Shown here one piece after another: positions 11,167 through 23,394 of a stretch of 64,000 bases of DNA (the first letter of the stretch is position 1; the number at the start of each line of letters is the position of its first letter). This DNA comes from Muricea muricata (Eukaryota; Cnidaria; Anthozoa; Malacalcyonacea; Plexauridae), in the NCBI GenBank assembly GCA_963855995.1, contig OY979724.1, positions 7,107,772 through 7,171,771 on the forward strand, given 5' to 3'. The notes under the pieces are model-generated. The model saw only the letters and a list, made by a program, of their open reading frames with translations. It was not told the DNA's origin and did not search any database. Position numbers and translations under genes: made by a program.

Positions 11167-12762
11167 ACGGAAATCATCTTTTCGGTGCTCAAACTATCGA
11201 GATCAGCGAAATAACTTGATGAAATGAGAATCTTAAAACTTTCTTTCTAACTAAAAAAAAACGATCATACAGTCATCAAAGTCGCGTTCTAAGCGTTCTG
11301 CAAGTTATTTGAGCGGTAAAAAGCTGTCCAAATCGATAACGGCAACGTTTTTCAGCTCGAAATGATGTTTAGAGCACTAAACTTAACGACCTAAAAGATA
11401 CCTTCTAAATCAAAATTTCTGACCTTCTCAAGACCGAAATCATGTTTTCGAAGTTCCAACTATCGATATGAGCAGAATCACTTGTTGAAATGAGAATACT
11501 AAAACTTTCTTTCTAACTAAGAAAAATCGATCTTGCAATGATCAAAATCGCGTTCTAAGCGTTCTGGAAGCGATTTGAGCGTTAAAAAGCCGTCTAAATC
11601 GATCTCGGCAACGTTTTTGAGCTCTAAATGATGTTTTGAGCACTAAACTCAACGACCTAAAAGACACCTTCTAAATAAAAATTTCTTACCTTTTCAAGAC
11701 GGAAATCATGTTTTCGGTGCTCAAACTATTGAGATGAGCGAAATAACTTGATGAAATCAGAATCTTAAAACTTTCTTTCTAACTAAAAACAAACCATTTT
11801 ACAGTCATCAAAATCGAATTCTAAGCGTGCTGCAAGCGATTTGAGCGTTAAAAAGCTGTCTAAATCGATAACGGCAACGTTTTTAGGCTGGAAATGATGT
11901 TTAGAGCACTAAACTCAACGACCTAAAAGATACTTTCTAAACCAAAATTTCTGACCTTCTCAAGACGGAAATCATGTTTTCGATGTTCCAACCATCGATA
12001 TGAGCAGAGTCACTTGTTGAAATGAGAATACTAAAACTTTCTTTCTAACTAAGAAAAATCGATCTTGCAATGATCAAAATCGCGTTCTAAGCGTTCTGGA
12101 AGCGATTTGAGCGTTAAAAAGCCGTCTAAATCGATATCGGCAACGTTTTTCAGTTCTAAATGATGTTTTGAGCACTAACTTCAACGACCTAAAAGACACC
12201 TTCTGAATAAAAATTTCTTACCTTTTAGAGACGGAAAGCATGTTTTCGGTGCTCAAACTATCGAGATCAGCGAAATAACTTGATGAAATGAGAATCTTAA
12301 AACTTTCTTTCTAACTAAAAAAAAACGATCATACAGTCATCAAAATCGTGTTCTAAGCGTTCTGCAAGTGATTTGAGCGGTAAAAAGCTGTCTAAATCGA
12401 TAACAGAAACGTTTTTTAGCTCGAAATCATATTTAGAGCACTAAACTCAACGACCTAAAAGATACCTTCTAAACCATAATTTCTGATTTTCTCAAGACGG
12501 AAATCATGTTTTCGATGTTCCAACCATCGATATGAGCAGAGTCACTTGTTGAAATGAGAATACTAAAACTTTCTTTCTAACTAAGAAAAATCGACCTTGC
12601 AATGATCAAAATCGCGTTCTAAGCGTTCTGGAAGCGATTTGAGCGTTAAAAAGCCGTCTAAATCGATATCGGCAACGTTTTTGAGCTCTAAATGATGTTT
12701 TGAGCACTAAACTCAACGACCTAAAAGACACCTTCTAAATAAAAATTTCTTACCTTTTCAAG
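11167..12762. repeat. 3-dimer higher-order repeat, 1596 bp, copy 2
   Basis: Dimers open at 11167 (catcttttcgg, gcaagttattt), 11699 (attgagatgag, EcoRI, ttaggctgg) and 12231 (acggaaagcatg, aacagaaacg). This copy is almost identical to copy 3 at an offset of 1596. Small differences include tttttagctcg and atcatattta near 12415-12432 here, against tttttcagctcg and atcatgttta in copy 3. Confidence 0.9.
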
Positions 12763-14358
12763 ACGGAAATCATCTTTTCGGTGCTCAAACTATCGAGATC
12801 AGCGAAATAACTTGATGAAATGAGAATCTTAAAACTTTCTTTCTAACTAAAAAAAAACGATCATACAGTCATCAAAGTCGCGTTCTAAGCGTTCTGCAAG
12901 TTATTTGAGCGGTAAAAAGCTGTCCAAATCGATAACGGCAACGTTTTTCAGCTCGAAATGATGTTTAGAGCACTAAACTTAACGACCTAAAAGATACCTT
13001 CTAAATCAAAATTTCTGACCTTCTCAAGACCGAAATCATGTTTTCGAAGTTCCAACTATCGATATGAGCAGAATCACTTGTTGAAATGAGAATACTAAAA
13101 CTTTCTTTCTAACTAAGAAAAATCGATCTTGCAATGATCAAAATCGCGTTCTAAGCGTTCTGGAAGCGATTTGAGCGTTAAAAAGCCGTCTAAATCGATC
13201 TCGGCAACGTTTTTGAGCTCTAAATGATGTTTTGAGCACTAAACTCAACGACCTAAAAGACACCTTCTAAATAAAAATTTCTTACCTTTTCAAGACGGAA
13301 ATCATGTTTTCGGTGCTCAAACTATTGAGATGAGCGAAATAACTTGATGAAATCAGAATCTTAAAACTTTCTTTCTAACTAAAAACAAACCATTTTACAG
13401 TCATCAAAATCGAATTCTAAGCGTGCTGCAAGCGATTTGAGCGTTAAAAAGCTGTCTAAATCGATAACGGCAACGTTTTTAGGCTGGAAATGATGTTTAG
13501 AGCACTAAACTCAACGACCTAAAAGATACTTTCTAAACCAAAATTTCTGACCTTCTCAAGACGGAAATCATGTTTTCGATGTTCCAACCATCGATATGAG
13601 CAGAGTCACTTGTTGAAATGAGAATACTAAAACTTTCTTTCTAACTAAGAAAAATCGATCTTGCAATGATCAAAATCGCGTTCTAAGCGTTCTGGAAGCG
13701 ATTTGAGCGTTAAAAAGCCGTCTAAATCGATATCGGCAACGTTTTTCAGTTCTAAATGATGTTTTGAGCACTAACTTCAACGACCTAAAAGACACCTTCT
13801 GAATAAAAATTTCTTACCTTTTAGAGACGGAAAGCATGTTTTCGGTGCTCAAACTATCGAGATCAGCGAAATAACTTGATGAAATGAGAATCTTAAAACT
13901 TTCTTTCTAACTAAAAAAAAACGATCATACAGTCATCAAAATCGTGTTCTAAGCGTTCTGCAAGTGATTTGAGCGGTAAAAAGCTGTCTAAATCGATAAC
14001 AGAAACGTTTTTCAGCTCGAAATCATGTTTAGAGCACTAAACTCAACGACCTAAAAGATACCTTCTAAACCATAATTTCTGATTTTCTCAAGACGGAAAT
14101 CATGTTTTCGATGTTCCAACCATCGATATGAGCAGAGTCACTTGTTGAAATGAGAATACTAAAACTTTCTTTCTAACTAAGAAAAATCGATTTTGCAATG
14201 ATCAAAATCGCGTTCTAAGCGTTCTGGAAGCGATTTGAGCGTTAAAAAGCCGTCTAAATCGATATCGGCAACGTTTTTGAGCTCTAAATGATGTTTTGAG
14301 CACTAAACTCAACGACCTAAAAGACACCTTCTAAATAAAAATTTCTTACCTTTTCAAG
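12763..14358. repeat. 3-dimer higher-order repeat, 1596 bp, copy 3
   Basis: Dimers open at 12763, 13295 and 13827 with the same marks as copy 2, including acggaaagcatg at the third. The next dimer (14359) breaks the series because it has tcgagatgagcg and gtgttctaag instead of gcaagttattt. Confidence 0.9.
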
Positions 14359-16483
14359 ACGGAAATCATCTTTTCGGTGCTCAAACTATCGAGATGAGCG
14401 AAATAACTTGATGAAATGAGAATCTTAAAACTTTCTTTCTAACTAAAAAAAAACGATCATACAGTCATCAAAATCGTGTTCTAAGCGTTCTGCAAGTGAT
14501 TTGAGCGGTAAAAAGCTGTCTAAATCGATAACGGAAACGTTTTTCAGCTCGAAATCATGTTTAGAGCACTAAACTCAACGACCTAAAAGATACCTTCTAA
14601 ACTAAAATTTCTGAATTTCTCAAGACGGAAATCATGTTTTCGATGTTCCAACTACCGATATGAGCAGAATCACTTGTTGAAATGAGAATACTAAAACTTT
14701 CTTTCTAACTAAGAAAAATCGATCTTGCAATGATCAAAATCGCGTTCTAAGCGTTCTGGAAGCGATTTGAGCGTTAAAAAGCCGTCTAAATCGATATCGG
14801 CAACGTTTTTGAGTTCTAAATGATGTTTTGAGCACTAACTTCAACGACCTAAAAGACACCTTCTGAATAAAAATTTCTTACCTTTTAGAGACGGAAAGCA
14901 TGTTTTCGGTGCTCAAACTATCGAGATCAGCGAAATAACTTGATGAAATGAGAATCTTAAAACTTTCTTTCTAACTAAAAAAAAACGATCATACAGTCAT
15001 CAAAATCGTGTTCTAAGCGTTCTGCAAGTGATTTGAGCGGTAAAAAGCTGTCTAAATCGATAACGGAAACGTTTTTCAGCTCGAAATCATGTTTAGAGCA
15101 CTAAACTCAACGACCTAAAAGATACCTTCTAAACCATAATTTCTGATTTTCTCAAGACGGAAATCATGTTTTCGATGTTCCAACCATCGATATGAGCAGA
15201 GTCACTTGTTGAAATGAGAATACTAAAACTTTCTTTCTAACTAAGAAAAATCGATCTTGCAATGATCAAAATCGCGTTCTAAGCGTTCTGGAAGCGATTT
15301 GAGCGTTAAAAAGCCGTCTAAATCGATATCGGCAACGTTTTTGAGCTCTAAATGATGTTTTGAGCACTAAACTCAACGACCTAAAAGACACCTTCTAAAT
15401 AAAAATTTCTTACCTTTTCAAGACGGAAATCATCTTTTCGGTGCTCAAACTATCGAGATGAGCGAAATAACTTGATGAAATGAGAATCTTAAAACTTTCT
15501 TTCTAACTAAAAAAAACGATGATACGGTCATAAAAATCGTGTTCTAAAGGTTCTGCAAGTGATTTGAGCGGTAAAAAGCTATCCAAATCGATAAGGGCAA
15601 CGTTTTTCAAGTCGAATTGATGTTTAGAGCACTAAACTTAACGACCTAAAAGATACCTTCTAAACCAAAATTTCTGACCTTCTCAAGACGGAAATCATGT
15701 TTTCGATGTTATAACCATCGATATGAGCAGAGTCACTTGTTGAAACGAGAATACTAAAACTTTCTTTCTAACTAAGAAAAATCGATCTTGCAATGATCAA
15801 AATCGCGTTCTAAGCGTTCTGGAAGCGATTTGAGCGTTAAAAAGCCGTCTAAATCGATATCGGCAACGTTTTTGAGCTCTAAATGATGTTTTGAGCACTA
15901 AACTCAACGACCTAAAAGACACCTTCTAAACAAAAATTTCTTACCTTTTCAAGACGGAAATCATCTTTTCGGTGCTCAAACTATTGAGATGAGCGAAATA
16001 ACTTGATGAAATCAGAATCTTAAAACTTTCTTTTTAACTAAAAAAACGATCATACAGTCATCAAAATCACATTCTAAGCGTTCTGCAAGTGATTTGAGCG
16101 GTAAAAAGCTGTCCAAATCGATAACGGCAACGTTTTTCAGCTCGAAATGATGTTTAGAGCACTAAACTTAACGACCTAAAAGATACCTTCTAAATCAAAA
16201 TTTCTGACCTTCTCAGGACAGAAATCATGTTTTCGATGTTCCAACCATCGATATGAGCAGAATCACTTGTTGAAACGAGAATACTAAAACTTTCTTTCTA
16301 ACTAAGAAAAATCGATCTTGCAATGATCAAAATCACGTTCTAAGCGTTCTGGAAGCGATTTCAGCGTTAAAAAGCCGTCTAAATCGATCTCGGCAACGTT
16401 TTTGAGCTCTAAATGATGTTTTGAGCACCAAACTCAACGACCTAAAAGACACCTTCTAAATAAAAATTTCTTACCTTTTCAAG
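14359..16483. repeat. Four mixed dimers between HORs
   Basis: Dimers open at 14359, 14891, 15423 and 15954. The first has a B unit with aactaccgatatg, which is shared only with the dimer at 19675. The second repeats the acggaaagcatg dimer of the preceding HOR. The third is the first appearance of the A subtype with gatgatacggtcat and aaaggttctg, paired with a B unit having gatgttataacc. The fourth mixes catcttttcgg with attgagatgag. They do not form a clean local period and look like products of several exchanges. Confidence 0.8.
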
Positions 16484-18610
16484 ACGGAAATCATGTTTTC
16501 GGTGCTCAAACTATTGAGGTGAGCGAAATAACTTGATGAAATCAGAATCTTAAAACTTTCTTTCTAACTAAAAACAAACGATTATACAGTCATCAAAATC
16601 GAATTCTAAGCGTGCTGCAAGCGATTTGAGCGTTAAAAAGCTGTCTAAATCGATAACGGCAACGTTTTTAGGCTCGAAATGATGTTTAGAGCACTAAACT
16701 CAACGACCTAAAAGATTTCTTCTAAACCAAAATTTCTGACCTTCTCAAGACGGAAATCATGTTTTCGATGTTCCAACCATCGATATGAGCAGAGTCACTT
16801 GTTGAAATGAGAATACTAAAACTTTCTTTCTAACTAAGAAAAATCGATCTTGCAATGATCAAAATCGCGTTCTAAGCGTTCTGGAAGCGATTTGAGCGTT
16901 AAAAAGCCGTCTAAATCGATATCGGCAACGTTTTTGAGCTCTAAATGATGTTTTGAGCACTAACTTAAACGACCTAAAAGACACCTTCTGAATAAAAATT
17001 TCTTACATTTTAAAGACGGAAATCATGTTTTCGGTGCTCAAACTATCGAGATGAGCAAAATAACTTGATGAAATGAGAATCTTAAATTTTTCTTTCTAAC
17101 TAAAAAAATACGATCATACAGTCATCAAAATCGCGTTCTAAGCGTTCTGCAAGTGATTTGAGCGGTAAAAAGCTTTCCAAATCGATAACGGCAACGTTTT
17201 TCAGCTCGAAATGATGTTTAGAGCACTAAACTTAACGACCTAAAAGATGCCTTCTAAACCAAAATTTCTGACCTTCTCAAGACAGAAATCATGTTTTCGA
17301 TGTTCCAACCATCGATATGAGCAGAATCACTTGTTGAAACGAGAATACTAAAACTTTCTTTCTAACTAAGAAAAATCGATCTTGCAATGATCAAAATCAC
17401 GTTCTAAGCGTTCTGGAAGCGATTTGAGCGTTAAAAAGCCGTCTATATTGATATCGGCAACGTTTTTGAGCTCTAAATGATGTTTTGAGCACTAAACTCG
17501 ACGACCTAAAAGACACCTTCTAAATAAAAATTTCTTACCTTTTCAAGACGGAAATCATCTTTTCGGTGCTCAAACTATCGAGATGAGCGAAATAACTTGA
17601 TGAAATGAGAATCTTAAAACTTTCTTTCTAACTAAAAAAAACGATGATACGGTCATAAAAATCGTGTTCTAAAGGTTCTGCAAGTGATTTGAGCGGTAAA
17701 AAGCTATCCAAATCGATAAGGGCAACGTTTTTCAAGTCGAAATGATGTTTAGAGCACTAAACTTAACGACCTAAAAGATACCTTCTAAACCAAAATTTCT
17801 GACCTTCTCAAGACGGAAATCATGTTTTCGATGTTATAACCATCGATATGAGCAGAGTCACTTGTTGAAACGAGAATACTAAAACTTTCTTTCTAACTAA
17901 GAAAAATCGATCTTGCAATGATCAAAATCGCGTTTTTTGCGTTCTGGAAGCGATTTGAGCGTTAAAAAGCCGTCTAAATCGATATCGGCAACGTTTTTGA
18001 GCTCTAAATGATGTTTTGAGCACTAAACTCAACGACCTAAAAGACACCTTCTAAACAAAAATTTCTTACCTTTTCAAGACGGAAATCATCTTTTCGGTGC
18101 TCAAACTATCGAGATGAGCGAAATAACTTGATGAAATGAGAATCTTAAAACTTTCTTTCTAACTAAAAAAAAACGATCATACAGTCACCAAAATCGCGTT
18201 CTAAGCGTTCTGCAAGTGATTTGAGCGGTAAAAAGCTGTCTAAATCGATAACGGCAACGTTTCTCAGCTCGAAATCATGTTTAGAGCACTAAACTCAACG
18301 ACCTAAAAGATACCTTCTAAACCGAAATTTCTGACCTTCTCAAGACGGAAATCATGTTTTCGATGTTCCAACCATCGATATGAGCAGAGTCACTTGTTGA
18401 AATGAGAATACTAAAACTTTCTTTCTAACTAAGAAAAATCGATCTTGCAATGATCAAAATCGCGTTCTAAGCGTTCTGGAAGCGATTTGAGCGTTAAAAA
18501 GCCGTCTAAATCGATATCGGCAACGTTTTTGAGCTCTAAATGATGTTTTGAGCACTAACTTCAACGACCTAAAAGACACCTTCTGAATAAAAATTTCTTA
18601 CCTTTTAAAG
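16484..18610. repeat. 4-dimer block, copy 1 (repeated at 20207 and 32434)
   Basis: Dimers open at 16484 (EcoRI A subtype), 17016 (HindIII and aaatttttc subtype, preceded by ttcttacattttaaag), 17548 (gatgatacggtcat subtype with gatgttataacc in B) and 18079 (catcttttcgg, tttctcagc). The same order appears at 20207, 20739, 21271 and 21802, a constant offset of 3723. The match ends in the last B unit near 18,470. Variants differ modestly between the copies (for example aacggcaacg here and aacatcaacg at 20739). Confidence 0.85.
17170..17175. other. HindIII site marking another A subtype
   Basis: The sequence aaaaagctttccaaatcg replaces the usual aaaaagctgtc. It is usually linked to aaatttttctttctaac and aaaaaaatacg in the same unit. 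I saw it first at the A unit starting at 17016. It becomes frequent between about 37,000 and 58,500 and is absent from the left 17 kb, so the subtype mix changes along the array. Confidence 0.8.
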
Positions 18611-20206
18611 ACGGATATCATGTTTTCGGTGCTCAAACTATCGAGATCAGCGAAATAACTTGATGAAATGAGAATCTTAAAACTTTCTTTCTAACTAAAA
18701 AAAAACGATCATACAGTCATCAAAGTCGCGTTCTAAGCGTTCTGCAAGTTATTTGAGCGGTAAAAAGCTGTCCAAATCGATAACGGCAACGTTTTTCAGC
18801 TCGAAATGATGTTTAGAGCACTAAACTTAACGACCTAAAAGATACCTTCTAAATCAAAATTTCTGACCTTCTCAAGACCGAAATCATGTTTTCGAAGTTC
18901 CAACTATCGATATGAGCAGAATCACTTGTTGAATTGAGAATACTAAAACTTTCTTTCTAACTAAGAAAAATCGGTCTTGCAATGATCAAAATCGCGTTCT
19001 AAGCGTTCTGGAAGCGATTTGAGCGTTAAAAAGCCGTCTAAATCGATCTCGGCAACGTTTTTGAGCTCTAAATGATGTTTTGAGCACTAAACTCAACGAC
19101 CTAAAAGACACCTTCTAAATAAAAATTTCTTACCTTTTCAAGACGGAAATCATGTTTTCGGTGCTCAAACTATTGAGATGAGCGAAATAACTTGATGAAA
19201 TCAGAATCTTAAAACTTTCTTTCTAACTAAAAAAAAACGATCATACAGTCATCAAAATCGTGTTCTAAGCGTTCTGCAAGTGATTTGAGCGGTAAAAAGC
19301 TGTCTAAATCGATAACGGAAACGTTTTTCAGCTCGAAATCATGTTTAGAGCACTAAACTCAACGACCTAAAAGATACCTTCTAAACCATAATTTCTGATT
19401 TTCTCAAGACGGAAATCATGTTTTCGATGTTCCAACCATCGATATGAGCAGAGTCACTTGTTGAAATGAGAATACTAAAACTTTCTTTCTAACTAAGAAA
19501 AATCGATCTTGCAATGATCAAAATCGCGTTCTAAGCGTTCTGGAAGCGATTTGAGCGTTAAAAAGCCGTCTAAATCGATATCGGAAACGTTTTTGAGCTC
19601 TAAATGATGTTTTGAGCACTAAACTCAACGACCTAAAAGACACCTTCTAAATAAAAATTTCTTACCTTTTCAAGACGGAAATCATCTTTTCGGTGCTCAA
19701 ACTATCGAGATGAGCGAAATAACTTGATGAAATGAGAATCTTAAAACTTTCTTTCTAACTAAAAAAAAACGATCATACAGTCATCAAAATCGTGTTCTAA
19801 GCGTTCTGCAAGTGATTTGAGCGGTAAAAAGCTGTCTAAATCGATAACGGAAACGTTTTTCAGCTCGAAATCATGTTTAGAGCACTAAACTCAACGACCT
19901 AAAAGATACCTTCTAAACTGAAATTTCTGAGCTTCTCAAGACGGAAATCATGTTTTCGATGTTGCAACTACCGATATGAGCAGAATCACTTGTTGAAATG
20001 AGAAAACTAAAACTTTCTTTCTAACTAAGAAAAATCGATCTTGCAATGATCAAAATCACGTTCTAAGCGTTCTGGAAGCGATTTGAGCGTTAAAAAGCCG
20101 TCTAAATCGATCTCGGCAACGTTTTTGAGCTCTAAATGCTGTTTTGAGCACCAAACTCAACGACCTAAATGACACCTTCTAAATGAAAATTTCTTACCTT
20201 TTCAAG
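18611..20206. repeat. Three mixed dimers between the 4-dimer block copies
   Basis: Dimers open at 18611 (acggatatcatg, gcaagttattt, like the first dimer of the 1596-bp HOR), 19143 (starts as attgagatgag, then continues like the third dimer of that HOR with cgtgttctaag) and 19675 (B unit with gatgttgcaactaccg, related to 14359). The A unit at 19143 is itself a chimera of two subtypes. Confidence 0.75.
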
Positions 20207-20738
20207 ACGGAAATCATGTTTTCGGTGCTCAAACTATTGAGATGAGCGAAATAACTTGATGAAATCAGAATCTTAAAACTTTCTTTCTAACTAAAAACAA
20301 ACGATTATACAGTCATCAAAATCGAATTCTAAGCGTGCTGCAAGCGATTTGAGCGTTAAAAAGCTGTCTAAATCGATAACGGCAACGTTTTTAGGCTGGA
20401 AATGATGTTTAGAGCACTAAACTCAACGACCTAAAAGATACCTTCTAAACCAAAATTTCTGACCTTCTCAAGACGGAAATCATGTTTTCGATGTTCCAAC
20501 CATCGATATGAGCAGAGTCACTTGTTGAAATGAGAATACTAAAACTTTCTTTCTAACTAAGAAAAATCGATCTTGCAATGATCAAAATCGCGTTCTAAGC
20601 GTTCTGGAAGCGATTTGAGCGTTAAAAAGCCGTCTAAATCGATATCGGCAACGTTTTTGAGCTCTAAATGATGTTTTGAGCACTAACTTAAACGACCTAA
20701 AAGACACCTTCTGAATAAAAATTTCTTACATTTTAAAG
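20207..20738. repeat. 4-dimer block, copy 2, first dimer
   Basis: This is the EcoRI-type dimer with ttaggctgg and a B unit ending cactaacttaaacg, followed by ttcttacattttaaag. It corresponds to 16484-17015 and to 32434-32965. It is the dimer lost at the start of the second 5316-bp copy, where a different dimer (25522) precedes 26055. Confidence 0.85.
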
Positions 20739-22333
20739 ACGGAAATCATGTTTTCGGTGCTCAAACTATCGAGATGAGCAAAATAACTTGATGAAATGAG
20801 AATCTTAAATTTTTCTTTCTAACTAAAAAAATACGATCATACAGTCATCAAAATCGCGTTCTAAGCGTTCTGCAAGTGATTTGAGCGGTAAAAAGCTTTC
20901 CAAATCGATAACATCAACGTTTTTCAGCTCGAAATGATGTTTAGAACACTAAACTTAACGACCTAAAAGATGCCTTCTAAACCAAAATTTCTGACCTTCT
21001 CAAGACAGAAATCATGTTTTCGATGTTCCAACCATCGATATGAGCAGAATCACTTGTTGAAACGAGAATACTAAAACTTTCTTTCTAACTAAGAAAAATC
21101 GATCTTGCAATGATCAAAATCACGTTCTAAGCGTTCTGGAAGCGATTTGAGCGTTAAAAAGCCGTCTATATCGATATCGGCAACGTTTTTGAGCTATAAA
21201 TGATGTTTTGAGCACTAAACTCGACGACCTAAAAGACACCTTCTAAATAAAAATTTCTTACCTTTTCAAGACGGAAATCATCTTTTCGGTGCTCAAACTA
21301 TCGAGATGAGCGAAATAACTTGATGAAATGAGAATCTTAAAACTTTCTTTCTAACTAAAAAAAACGATGATACGGTCATAAAAATCGTGTTCTAAAGGTT
21401 CTGCAAGTGATTTGAGCGGTAAAAAGCTATCCAAATCGATAAGGGCAACGTTTTTCAAGTCGAAATGATGTTTAGAGCACTAAACTTAACGACCTAAAAG
21501 ATACCTTCTAAACCAAAATTTCTGACCTTCTCAAGACGGAAATCATGTTTTCGATGTTATAACCATCGATATGAGCAGAGTCACTTGTTGAAATGAGAAT
21601 ACTAAAACTTTCTTTCTAACTAAGAAAAATCGATCTTGCAATGATCAAAATCGCGTTCTAAGCGTTCTGGAAGCGATTTGAGCGTTAAAAAGCCGTCTAA
21701 ATCGATATCGGCAACGTTTTTGAGCTCTAAATGATGTTTTGAGCACTAAACTCAACGACCTAAAAGACACCTTCTAAACAAAAATTTCTTACCTTTTCAA
21801 GACGGAAATCATCTTTTCGGTGCTCAAACTATCGAGATGAGCGAAATAACTTGATGAAATGAGAATCTTAAAACTTTCTTTCTAACTAAAAAAAAACGAT
21901 CATACAGTCATCAAAATCGCGTTCTAAGCGTTCTGCAAGTGAATTGAGCGGTAAAAAGCTGTCTAAATCGATAACGGCAACGTTTCTCAGCTCGAAATCA
22001 TGTTTAGAGCACTAAACTCAACGACCTAAAAGATACCTTCTAAACCGAAATTTCTGACCTTCTCAAGACGGAAATCATGTTTTCGATGTTCCAACCATCG
22101 ATATGAGCAGAGTCACTTGTTGAAATGAGAATACTAAAACTTTCTTTCTAACTAAGAAAAATCGATCTTGCAATGATCAAAATCACGTTCTAAGCGTTCT
22201 GGAAGCTTTTTGAGCGTTAAAAAGCCGTCTATATCGATATCGGCAACGTTTTTGAGCTCTAAATGATGTTTTGAGCACTAAACTCAACGACCTAAAAGAC
22301 ACCTTCTAAATAAAAATTTCTTACCTTTTCAAG

Positions 22334-23394
22334 ACGGAAATCATCTTTTCGGTGCTCAAACTATCGAGATGAGCGAAATAACTTGATGAAATGAGAATCT
22401 TAAAACTTTCTTTCTAACTAAAAAAAACGATGATACGGTCATCAAAATCGTGTTCTAAGCGTTCTGCAAGTGATTTGAGCGGTAAACAGCTGTCCAAATC
22501 GATAAGGGCAACGTTTTTCAAGTCGAAATGATGTTTAGAGCACTAAACTTAACGACCTAAAAGATACCTTCTAAACAAAATTTCTGACCTTCTCAAGACG
22601 GAAATCATGTTTTCCATGTTTCAACAATCGATATAAGCAAAGTCACTTGTCGAAATGAGAATAATAAAACTTTCTTTCTAACTAAAAAAAATCGATCTTG
22701 CAATGATCAAAATCGTGTTCTAAGCGTTCTGGAAGCGATTTGAGCGTTAAAAAGCCGTCTAAATCGATATCGGCAACGTTTTTGAGCTCTAAATGATGTT
22801 TTGAGCACTAACTTCAACGACCTAAAAGACACCTTCTGAATAAAAATTTCTTACCTTTTAAAGACGGAAATCATGTTTTCGGTGCTCAAACTATCGAGAT
22901 CAGCGAAATAACTTGATGAAATGAGAATCTTAAAACTTTCTTTCTAACTAAAAAAAAACGATCATACAGTCATCAAAGTCGCGTTCTAAGCGTTCTGCAA
23001 GTTATTTGAGCGGTAAAAAGCTGTCCAAATCGATAACGGCAACGTTTTTCAGCTCGAAATGATGTTTAGAGCACTAAACTTAACGACCTAAAAGATACCT
23101 TCTAAACAAAATTTCTGACCTTCTCAAGACGGAAATCATGTTTTCCATGTTTCAACAATCGATATAAGCAAAGTCACTTGTCGAAATGAGAATAATAAAA
23201 CTTTCTTTCTAACTAAAAAAAATCGATCTTGCAATGATCAAAATCGTGTTCTAAGCGTTCTGGAAGCGATTTGAGCGTTAAAAAGCCGTCTAAATCGATA
23301 TCGGCAACGTTTTTGAGCTCTAAATGATGTTTTGAGCACTAACTTCAACGACCTAAAAGACACCTTCTGAATAAAAATTTCTTACCTTTTAAAG
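22334..23394. repeat. Pair of dimers with a divergent B subtype
   Basis: The dimers opening at 22334 and 22864 both carry a B unit with catgtttcaacaatcg, gatataagcaaagtcac, ttgtcgaaatg and agaataataaaac, marks seen nowhere else except in the second 5316-bp copy (27650-28710). A one-base deletion in ctaaacaaaattt precedes both, so the spacing between the two B units is 531. The pair looks like a local single-dimer duplication made before the 5316-bp duplication. Confidence 0.85.
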